Positions 31,252 through 36,657 of a stretch of DNA of 36,657 nt are shown one piece after another; position 1 is the stretch's first letter, and each line of letters starts with the position of its first letter. The translations under genes were made by a program, and so were the position numbers. Origin of the DNA: JBALVO01 sp036961445 (GTDB taxonomy: Bacteria; Pseudomonadota; Gammaproteobacteria; Pseudomonadales; Halieaceae); assembly GCA_036961445.1 (NCBI GenBank), contig JBALVO010000027.1, forward strand, positions 1 to 36,657, read 5' to 3'. The notes below the pieces were generated by a model that worked only from the letters and a program-made list of their open reading frames with translations, searched no databases and was not told the origin of the DNA.

Positions 31252-33342
31252 ATGACCGATACGCCAGCGCAGGCCCCATCACCCTTTCACCACGGCGAGC
31301 AAGCCGTGCAGCAACGCCTGGGTGTTAGAGAACAAATGGAGCGCTTTGGCAGGCGTGTCATCCGCAATCATATGCCCGACCAACATCGGGCCTTCTATCA
31401 ACAATTACCCTTTGTTTTGGTTGGCCATGCCGACCAAAACGGATGGCCCTGGGCGTCGATACTGTTCAATGAACCGGGCTTTATTAGTGCCACTGATGCG
31501 ACAAGCCTGGACATCCATGCCCTGCCGGTTACCGGTGACCCCCTGGGCGATTCATTGCACGCCGGCACCCGCCTGGGCTTGCTGGGCATTGAGCTGCCCA
31601 CGCGGCGACGCAATCGTCTGGCCGCCCACATTGTAGAGTCCACCGGCAGCGGTATTCGCCTCGCCGTCGACCAGGCCTTTGGCAACTGTCCGCAGTATAT
31701 CCAGACGCGGGAACTGCAGCACATCGACGCCACGACCCTGCCAACCAGCAGCGTTGCAGAACTTACTGAACTGGACGACCGGGCCCGCGCCCTGATTCAG
31801 CAAAGCGATACGTTTTTTGTCGCCAGCTCCGTCAGTAATGACAGCGGTGCGGCCAGTGAAGGCGCTGATGTGTCACACCGTGGCGGCAGGCCCGGTTTTA
31901 TCCGCGTGGATAACGCCAACACCCTGACCATTCCGGATTACCTGGGCAACAACCACTTCAATACCTTTGGCAATTTCGTTAAAAACCCCAAGGCCGGCCT
32001 GTTGTTCCTGGATTTTGACAGCGGCCACCTGTTAACCCTCACCGGCACCGTGGAAATTGAATGGGACGCCCCCGATGCAGCTTTTTTTGCCGGGGCACAG
32101 CGCCTGTGGAAATTTCATATCGACCACGGCCGCTGGATCAACCATGCACTGCCGCTGCGCTGGAAGCTGGATGAGTACTCACCCAACAGCCTGCTGAGCG
32201 GCACCTGGGATGAGGCAGCAAGATTACGCGAAGCCGATGCACACAAGAACCAGTGGTTCGCTTATGTGGTGAAAGAAGTCGTACCAGAAAGTAGCGTGAT
32301 TAAATCCTTTTACCTGGAGCCCCAGGGCCAACCAAACCCCACGTTCAAACCAGGCCAGTTCCTGACGGTAAAAATGCCGATAGCGGAGCGCGACACCATC
32401 AGGACTTACACCGTTTCCAGTGCCCCCGCAGACACCCTGCTGCGCATTAGCGTCAAACGTGAAACAGCCAGTGAGCGCGACCTCCCGGACGGAGTGTTCT
32501 CCAACTTTATTCACGATCAGCTCAAGGCTGGCGACGTCATCCAGGCGAAAGCCCCCTGCGGCGCCTTTACCTTCGATGCCGCCGAGACGCGCCCCGCCGT
32601 GTTACTGGCTGGCGGTATCGGTATCACGCCAATGGTCTCCATGGCCCGGCACGCATTAATCGAAGGCGTGCGCACCCGCCATATTCGACCGATAACGCTA
32701 ATCAGCGCTGCCAGCACCGCACAGCAGCGCGCTTTCTTCGACGAACTCAACGACATCGAGGTGCAATCGGGAGGCAGCATTCGCAGCTTCTGGGCATTAA
32801 GCCAGGTGGATAGCGACCTGCAGCCGGGCACGCACTACCACCAGCAGGGGCGGATAACCGCACGGTTCCTGCAGGGGGTATTGCCGCTGGCCGACTACGA
32901 TTTCTACCTGTGCGGGCCCAGCACCTTTATGCAGTCCGTATACGACATGCTGCGCGAATTGGGGGTCAACGACGCGCGGATATTTGCCGAGGAGTTTGGC
33001 CCCGCGTCATTACAGCGCGACGCCGACCATGCCACCAGCGAGTTCACACCCTTGCCCATTGCCAGCGCAGCGATCGTTGAATTCACCGACTCACAGGTAG
33101 AACAAGCCTGGTCCGATGGCGACGGCAGCCTGCTGGACTTCGCTGAGGCCCACGGCTTCAGCCCGGAATTCGGCTGCAGAAGCGGCCAGTGCGGCGCCTG
33201 TAAAACCACCCTGGTATCCGGTGCCGTTACCTACCAGACAGAACCCTCTTCACCCCTGCAGGATGACGAAGTATTGCTGTGTTGTGCGGTGCCCGCCGCG
33301 ATTGCGGGGGAGGATGTGGTGAAACTGGCGGTCAAGCTTTAG
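31252..33342 (+). CDS. PNPOx-like / ferredoxin reductase / [2Fe-2S] ferredoxin fusion flavoprotein
   Basis: The 696-residue protein joins three modules. A pyridoxamine-phosphate-oxidase-like FMN domain comes first (about 40-310, for example FIRVDNANTLTIPDYLGNNH). A ferredoxin-reductase module follows, with FAD-binding RTYTVSS and NAD-binding LLAGGIGITPMVSMAR. Last is a plant-type ferredoxin (about 605-696) with cluster cysteines in CRSGQCGAC and LLCCAVP. This resembles electron-transfer chains of NADH to FAD to 2Fe-2S, as in flavohaemoprotein-like and oxygenase reductases, with an added flavin domain. Its last 21 codons are copied at 33928-33997. It may reduce nitro compounds, quinones or an oxygenase; the Rieske oxygenase in this window lacks a reductase, but linkage is speculative. 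Confidence 0.85.
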   Translation: MTDTPAQAPSPFHHGEQAVQQRLGVREQMERFGRRVIRNHMPDQHRAFYQQLPFVLVGHADQNGWPWASILFNEPGFISATDATSLDIHALPVTGDPLGDSLHAGTRLGLLGIELPTRRRNRLAAHIVESTGSGIRLAVDQAFGNCPQYIQTRELQHIDATTLPTSSVAELTELDDRARALIQQSDTFFVASSVSNDSGAASEGADVSHRGGRPGFIRVDNANTLTIPDYLGNNHFNTFGNFVKNPKAGLLFLDFDSGHLLTLTGTVEIEWDAPDAAFFAGAQRLWKFHIDHGRWINHALPLRWKLDEYSPNSLLSGTWDEAARLREADAHKNQWFAYVVKEVVPESSVIKSFYLEPQGQPNPTFKPGQFLTVKMPIAERDTIRTYTVSSAPADTLLRISVKRETASERDLPDGVFSNFIHDQLKAGDVIQAKAPCGAFTFDAAETRPAVLLAGGIGITPMVSMARHALIEGVRTRHIRPITLISAASTAQQRAFFDELNDIEVQSGGSIRSFWALSQVDSDLQPGTHYHQQGRITARFLQGVLPLADYDFYLCGPSTFMQSVYDMLRELGVNDARIFAEEFGPASLQRDADHATSEFTPLPIASAAIVEFTDSQVEQAWSDGDGSLLDFAEAHGFSPEFGCRSGQCGACKTTLVSGAVTYQTEPSSPLQDDEVLLCCAVPAAIAGEDVVKLAVKL

Positions 33343-33344
33343 CG
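33272..33344. repeat. 73-bp direct repeat, copy 1 (3' end of flavoprotein gene)
   Basis: This segment covers the last codons of the flavoprotein gene, its stop and two bases beyond. It matches 33928-34000 at 68 of 73 positions, with no gaps. The two copies bracket the BrnTA module. Confidence 0.9.
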
Positions 33345-33374
33345 TTAAGCGAACAACCTGTGCTCACCGTTTTA

Positions 33375-33611
33375 TCAATGCTCCTGATGCGCCCTGGAAT
33401 AGGAATCCAACAACTGGCGAATCATCTTCTGGTACTGTGTATTGTTCTTCTTCGCCTCGGACTTAAAAAATTCGACACTGTCCTTGCTGAGTACGATGGT
33501 CACCTTTACCGTCTCCTCCTTGAAAACCAGCTCATGCGGAGGCGGCAAAAAGTCTGGAACAATCTCCACTGGCCCTTCTGGCCCCTTGGCGTATTTAATT
33601 TTCTTGCTCAT
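33375..33611 (-). CDS. brnA: BrnA-type CopG-family antitoxin
   Basis: The 78-residue protein begins MSKKIKYAKGPEGPVEIVPD and ends with a ribbon-helix-helix-like region (VTIVLSKDSVEFFKSEAKKN, then QYQKMIRQLLDSYSRAH). This is the layout of antitoxins paired with BrnT toxins: an N-terminal linker and a DNA-binding dimer domain. The ATG at 33611 lies inside the toxin gene, overlapping its end by 17 bp, as usual for brnTA operons. It would neutralise BrnT and, with it, repress the operon through the AT palindrome at 33907-33930. Confidence 0.78.
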   Translation of the reverse strand: MSKKIKYAKGPEGPVEIVPDFLPPPHELVFKEETVKVTIVLSKDSVEFFKSEAKKNNTQYQKMIRQLLDSYSRAHQEH

Positions 33612-33873
33612 AAATTCTTTTTCCCTTGCGCCAGTAGCCCGCACCAAAAATCCTCACGACGCCTCCACGGTAGGTAAACCTGACCGTCAGTATCTCGCTA
33701 CCGATCCTGCCATAACAGAAATACCTATGCTCTCGCGCGCCATGGGATAGGTCGTAGAGAATTATCCGATTCTTATCCGTGAAGGCATATTGAGCAAACT
33801 CAAAGCTAACGCCATGCTTGCGCCGGTTCAGAATATCTTTACGCAAATCCCATTCGAAGCTTTCCTTAGCCAC
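33595..33873 (-). CDS. brnT: BrnT-family toxin
   Basis: The 92-residue protein has BrnT hallmarks: FEWDLRKDILNRRKHGVSFEFAQ near the start, the central DLSHGAREHRYFCYGRI and the C-terminal RIFGAGYWRKGKRIYEQ. BrnT toxins are RelE-like ribonucleases that slow translation; catalytic-type Arg and Lys are kept. GTG at 33873 has GGGAG upstream; TTG at 33891 would add six residues and lacks a good Shine-Dalgarno. The gene order toxin then antitoxin is normal for brnTA. The pair sits between two copies of the flavoprotein 3' end, which suggests it was acquired. Confidence 0.82.
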   Translation of the reverse strand: MAKESFEWDLRKDILNRRKHGVSFEFAQYAFTDKNRIILYDLSHGAREHRYFCYGRIGSEILTVRFTYRGGVVRIFGAGYWRKGKRIYEQEN

Positions 33874-33906
33874 CGTTGAGACTACTCCCAATATGGCTTT
33901 ATCACC

Positions 33907-33930
33907 ATATTTTTATATGTATAAAAATAT
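33907..33930. promoter_or_regulatory. AT-rich palindrome upstream of brnT
   Basis: ATATTTTTATA (33907-33917) and TATAAAAATAT (33920-33930) are perfect inverted 11-bp arms around a 2-bp centre. The site lies 34 bp upstream of the GTG start of brnT, where an autoregulatory operator is expected. It touches the first three bases of repeat copy 2. Confidence 0.55.
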
Positions 33931-34000
33931 TGCTGTGTTGTACGGTACCCGCCGCGATTGCGGGGGAGGATGCAGTGAAACTGGCGGTTAAGCTTTAGCG
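33928..34000. repeat. 73-bp direct repeat, copy 2
   Basis: A remnant of the 3' end of the flavoprotein gene. It still reads in frame to a TAG, as LLCCTVPAAIAGEDAVKLAV, with two residue changes (Ala to Thr, Val to Ala) from copy 1. It contains the stop codon of the nucleotidyltransferase gene on the other strand. Confidence 0.9.
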
Positions 34001-34332
34001 CACGCTGAAGATGATTGAGCTTGAGAAGATTTTCTAAAGTCATCGATCATTCCTTTGATCATCAACTTTGGCCGCGCTATTACACGCACCAGAAAACTGT
34101 TCTTGTGCCTTAAACCGCTACTAAAGTGTTCAGGCGTGTATATAGTCGGGTTAATGGGCCGTTGTAATACTTCTTCCAGTGACAACATTAGCTGCAATAC
34201 ATCGTCATAGACCAGATCATTTCCAACCAATATGATATCCAAATCGCTCGTTTTTATATCACTACCTCTGGCGACAGATCCGTATACAAATGCCAGTTGG
34301 ATACGATCATCCTCGACCGCAGGCAAGCGCAT
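33988..34332 (-). CDS. MNT-type nucleotidyltransferase domain protein, possibly shortened
   Basis: The 114-residue protein has the minimal nucleotidyltransferase motif FVYGSVARGSDIKTSDLDII with the metal-binding SDLD pair. It then has a segment (LSLEEVLQRPINPTIYTPEHF) found in fuller proteins that carry an N-terminal winged helix of about 90 residues. No such domain is present: the frame upstream of the ATG meets a stop after three codons. The last codons and the stop fall in repeat copy 2. It could be a working minimal MNT antitoxin-like enzyme or the leftover of a larger gene cut by rearrangement. No HEPN partner is visible. Confidence 0.6.
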   Translation of the reverse strand: MRLPAVEDDRIQLAFVYGSVARGSDIKTSDLDIILVGNDLVYDDVLQLMLSLEEVLQRPINPTIYTPEHFSSGLRHKNSFLVRVIARPKLMIKGMIDDFRKSSQAQSSSACAKA

Positions 34333-34448
34333 TGGTCGATATTACCCACTATGCTGATACACTTGATGGGCACGCCCAATAGCGGCCATACAACGTATTT
34401 CCGATGAGCAAAAGCTCAGGGTGCAAGCACCAACCCACCCTGCCCCAC

Positions 34449-34462
34449 ATCTCCGCGGAGAT
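34449..34462. promoter_or_regulatory. perfect 14-bp palindrome before the NYN gene
   Basis: ATCTCCGCGGAGAT is a perfect palindrome in the 162-bp gap between the nucleotidyltransferase and NYN genes, followed by AT-rich TATATAAAAAGG. It could be an operator; no matching copy was noticed. The rest of the gap shows no gene. Confidence 0.3.
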
Positions 34463-34494
34463 CTTTTATCTTAGGTATATAAAAAGGGTCCACT

Positions 34495-34971
34495 TTGGAA
34501 AAAATCAGCATCTTCGTCGATGTGCAGAATATTTATTACACCTGTCGCCAGGCCTACCAGCGCAACTTCGACTACAACAAATTCTGGGCGGAGGTAACCC
34601 GGGACCGCGAACTGATAGGTGCTTACGCTTATGCCACAGATCGCGGTGACGCCAAGCAAATGCAGTTCCAGGGTATCCTGCACGCCATTGGCTTTACCGT
34701 AAAACTCAAACCCGTGCTAAAACGCCGGGACGGCAGCACCAAGGCCGACTGGGATATCGGCATCGCGCTGGATGTGTACGAGGCCGCAGCGCAATGCGAC
34801 ACCGTGGTGCTGCTAAGCGGTGATGGTGACTTCGGCTTGCTGTTAAATCGCATCAAACAGCGCTTTGATACCGACTGTGAAGTGTACGGCGTGCCGGCGC
34901 TAACCTCGGATATACTCACTTCCGAGGCCAGCAAGTTCATCCCCATCGATCAACGCTTATTGCTAAAATAA
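34495..34971 (+). CDS. NYN-domain (LabA/DUF88-like) putative ribonuclease
   Basis: The 158-residue protein is a single NYN domain of the PIN-like nuclease fold. Acidic metal-binding residues are seen in IFVDVQNIYY (start), KADWDIGIALDVYEAA (middle) and VVLLSGDGDFGLLL. This pattern is typical of LabA-like proteins, thought to be Mg-dependent RNases. The start is TTG at 34495, supported by AAGGG 6-7 nt upstream and by the fold beginning at once. Its last codons and stop lie in the 61-bp repeat copy A. No partner is apparent. Confidence 0.8.
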   Translation: MEKISIFVDVQNIYYTCRQAYQRNFDYNKFWAEVTRDRELIGAYAYATDRGDAKQMQFQGILHAIGFTVKLKPVLKRRDGSTKADWDIGIALDVYEAAAQCDTVVLLSGDGDFGLLLNRIKQRFDTDCEVYGVPALTSDILTSEASKFIPIDQRLLLK

Positions 34972-35021
34972 GCCGTCAACCCACTCCAGGGGACTGCCTG
35001 GATGACTAGTGAATCATGGCT
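34961..35021. repeat. 61-bp direct repeat, copy A
   Basis: It spans the end of the NYN gene, a 30-bp spacer and the first 20 bases (MTSESWL) of a gene that is then cut off. It matches 36490-36550 at 53 of 61 positions without gaps. Similarity stops at 35021, one base before the LysR 3' end. Confidence 0.85.
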
Positions 35022-35022
35022 T

Positions 35023-35934
35023 TTAATTATCCCAGTAGGGCTGCTCGTCGCCAAAATATTCAATCGCAAAATCCAGAAACGCTCGAACTTTCGACGGCAG
35101 ATACTCCCGCCGGGGAAAAACCGCATAAAACGCCTGGTCGGGGATACGATAGGATTCAAAAAGTTTCACCAGCCGTCCCGACTTTAGATCAGGGCCTGCA
35201 ACAAAGGTGGGCAACCGGCCAATGCCGATTCCCTCACGGAGAGACTCCAGCAGGGCTTCGCTGTTATTGACTCTATAGTTACCCGACACCAGGACGCTTT
35301 CCACCATGTCCTCACGATGCAACGTCCATTCATTGGCATCGCTGGAATAGCTGAACAACACACAGTTGTGCCCGGTCAGCTCCGCGGGCGTGGCTGGCAA
35401 ACCGTAACGGTCTAGATAGGCGGGAGACGCGCATAGCACCTGACGCAGCGGTGCCAGTTTACGGGCGATCAGCGTCGAGTCCGGCATATTGCCAGACTGT
35501 GAGCGGATAGCCACGTCAAATCCTGCGGCGACCAGATCCACCCGACGATCGTCCATCACCAGATCGATATGGAGCTTGGGATAGCGCTGCATCAGTTTCG
35601 GAATCATCGGGGCTACATGCAAGCGACCGAAGGACATGGGACTACTGATCCTCAACTGTCCCTGGGGTTCGCCCTGCAACTCGGTCACTGCAGCTTCAGC
35701 CTGACCGGCGGCTTTCATGGCCGCCACCGCATGTTCAAAATACCGTTCACCCGCCTCGGTCAGGCTGAGTGTGCGGGTCGTGCGGTATAACAAACCGACA
35801 CCCAGGTGGGCCTCAAGCCGATTGATGCGCTTGCTTACGGCGGATTTCGATACCCCTAGCGCTCGGGCTGCGGCAGAAAAGCCGTCATTCTCGACAACTG
35901 CCACAAACACCGGAATCGCTCCGAATTCGTCCAT
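35023..35934 (-). CDS. LysR-family transcriptional regulator
   Basis: The 303-residue protein has the LysR winged helix at residues 5-62 (GFSAAARALGVSKSAVSKRI, then RLEAHLGVGLLYRTTRTLSLTEAG) and a two-lobed effector domain beginning GQLRISSPMSFGRLHVAP. It belongs to the large AaeR/DsdC-like LysR group common in gammaproteobacteria. The ATG at 35934 (MDEFGAIPVFV) is the standard start; the longer frame adds unrelated residues. It is divergent from the membrane protein at 36099, which it likely controls. Its 3' end abuts repeat copy A. Confidence 0.88.
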   Translation of the reverse strand: MDEFGAIPVFVAVVENDGFSAAARALGVSKSAVSKRINRLEAHLGVGLLYRTTRTLSLTEAGERYFEHAVAAMKAAGQAEAAVTELQGEPQGQLRISSPMSFGRLHVAPMIPKLMQRYPKLHIDLVMDDRRVDLVAAGFDVAIRSQSGNMPDSTLIARKLAPLRQVLCASPAYLDRYGLPATPAELTGHNCVLFSYSSDANEWTLHREDMVESVLVSGNYRVNNSEALLESLREGIGIGRLPTFVAGPDLKSGRLVKLFESYRIPDQAFYAVFPRREYLPSKVRAFLDFAIEYFGDEQPYWDN

Positions 35935-36098
35935 TGGACCCTTTATTGTCAATTTTAAGTCAACAGTTAGTTTCCAATAATCGGGATTATCCGTCAATAA
36001 GAAACATTATAAAGTGCACCCTACAAACTCACCGGCCCTCATCAACCAAGTCCCAGTTTAACCGACCACCGCTTATCAATAATCCAGAGAGAATCACC

Positions 36099-36500
36099 AT
36101 GCAAATTATCCAGGCACAAATAAAACCCATCATGCTAATAACAGGCTTTCTTACCTGCACCATGGCCTACGCAATCTTCCTACCCCAGGCGGCACTGACT
36201 GCGCTGTTCGGCGAGTCCTTGAGTGGGGGAGCTCTTGCAGAGATCGTCGTGCGCAGCTGGGGGACACTGATAACGCTCGTTGGAGCCATGCTGGTCTACG
36301 GCGCGTTCAGGCCGGCTCAACGAGCGCTCATTTTAACCATTGCCGGCTTGAGCAAGCTGGTTTATGTGGTGCTGCTAATGCTATATGGTAGAGAGTATCT
36401 GCCGATAATCCTCACGCCTGTGGTGGTCGATAGTATTGCAGTTATTTTATTTGCCAGCTACCTTGCCGGTAATCGTCGAGAAAGCATAATGCTAAAATAA
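36099..36500 (+). CDS. four-helix integral membrane protein, unknown function
   Basis: I do not recognise a named family. The 133-residue protein has about four hydrophobic helices (PIMLITGFLTCTMAYAIFLP, a stretch around TLITLVGAMLVYGAF, ILTIAGLSKLVYVVLLMLY and LPIILTPVVVDSIAVILFAS) with short loops, resembling DoxX/DUF4345-like small membrane proteins. AGAGAG lies about 8 bp before the ATG at 36099. It is divergent from the LysR regulator across 164 bp that hold no other gene. Its last three codons and stop are part of repeat copy B and resemble the end of the NYN gene. Confidence 0.7.
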   Translation: MQIIQAQIKPIMLITGFLTCTMAYAIFLPQAALTALFGESLSGGALAEIVVRSWGTLITLVGAMLVYGAFRPAQRALILTIAGLSKLVYVVLLMLYGREYLPIILTPVVVDSIAVILFASYLAGNRRESIMLK

Positions 36501-36550
36501 CCTGTCAATTCACCACAGGGGGCAGCCTGGATGACTAGTGAATCATGGCT
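36490..36550. repeat. 61-bp direct repeat, copy B
   Basis: This is the partner of 34961-35021. It covers the end of the membrane protein gene, a 30-bp spacer and the first 20 bases of the next gene, which here continues as an open frame. The copies enclose the LysR and membrane protein genes. Confidence 0.85.
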
Positions 36551-36657
36551 ACTATGGGGATTATTGTTCGGTTCAATCGGTCTGGGCTTTTTTATCTACG
36601 GGCGCAAGCAGGCCAAGTTAATCCCCAAGTACTGCGGGATCGCACTCATGGTGTACC
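36531..36657 (+). CDS. small membrane protein, partial at window end
   Basis: The frame opens with ATG at 36531 and gives MTSESWLLWGLLFGSIGLGF, then FIYGRKQAKLIPKYCGIALM, running off the window. One hydrophobic helix followed by a basic loop and a second helix suggests a small two-helix membrane protein of the type annotated as a putative amino acid transport protein. Its first codons also occur at 35002-35021, where the copy is cut off. This copy is the intact one as far as visible. No function is known to me. Confidence 0.6.
   Translation, partial: MTSESWLLWGLLFGSIGLGFFIYGRKQAKLIPKYCGIALMVY

Noticed and set aside
35002..35187. 61-codon plus-strand frame starting MTSESWLL
   Set aside because: Only the first seven codons are gene-like, copied from 36531; the rest reads antisense through the LysR 3' end.
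33272..36550. Integron cassette array with attC sites
   Set aside because: The repeats contain coding gene ends, lack the GTTRRRY/RYYYAAC core sites, and no integron integrase is present.

Overview
The window looks like a marine gammaproteobacterial chromosome, probably from the Cellvibrionales/Halieaceae-Spongiibacteraceae neighbourhood. This is an inference from the gene mix: BetI-like TetR regulators, Pot-type polyamine ABC transport, a TPR-sulfotransferase, a TonB receptor and the DUF2868/DUF3482 pair. It is a draft scaffold, because 100 Ns at 3617-3716 interrupt a Rieske oxygenase gene. Genes are packed tightly and many neighbours overlap as ATGA. No tRNA, rRNA, CRISPR array or transposase was seen, and no gene-free stretch exceeds 300 bp.

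Region 1 (1-17800) is a large catabolic and transport cluster. At the left edge is the 5' end of a PuuB-like gamma-glutamylpolyamine oxidase, divergent from a TetR-GNAT fusion regulator. Two minus-strand units follow: Rieske oxygenase + class III aminotransferase, and two phytoene-desaturase-like FAD oxidoreductases + GcvT-like aminomethyltransferase + NDP-forming acyl-CoA ligase + PuuA-like glutamine synthetase. Divergent from these is a plus-strand unit: a second BetI-like TetR, an acyl-CoA dehydrogenase and PotF-PotG-PotH-PotI-like transporter genes. Together they suggest import of a polyamine-like or N-methylated amine, gamma-glutamylation, oxidation, demethylation, transamination and entry into CoA metabolism. 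I do not recognise the full combination as a described pathway.

Region 2 (17879-24325) holds a TPR-sulfotransferase, a beta-propeller-like protein coupled to an aspartyl/asparaginyl beta-hydroxylase, a TonB-dependent receptor and a small membrane protein. An operator-like 18-mer between the hydroxylase and receptor genes matches the one in front of TetR 2 at 17 of 18 positions, so regions 1 and 2 probably share a regulator.

Region 3 (24351-29221) is housekeeping-like: a DUF3482 GTPase with a DUF2868 membrane protein, an alanine-rich lipoprotein, a small lysine-rich protein, a GFA-domain protein, a ChaC-like gamma-glutamylcyclotransferase and a small unknown protein.

Region 4 (29273-33342) is a TetR-controlled stress-type unit: TetR, NTF2-like protein, glutathione S-transferase and a PNPOx/ferredoxin-reductase/ferredoxin fusion. 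It has a clear sigma70 promoter with operators of near-consensus ATACCGATCGGTAT.

Region 5 (33272-36657) looks mosaic. A BrnTA toxin-antitoxin module lies between two 73-bp imperfect copies of the 3' end of the upstream flavoprotein gene. Beyond a shortened nucleotidyltransferase and an NYN-domain gene, a LysR + membrane-protein pair lies between two 61-bp imperfect repeats carrying the 5' end of the next gene. These are two adjacent insertion-like events.
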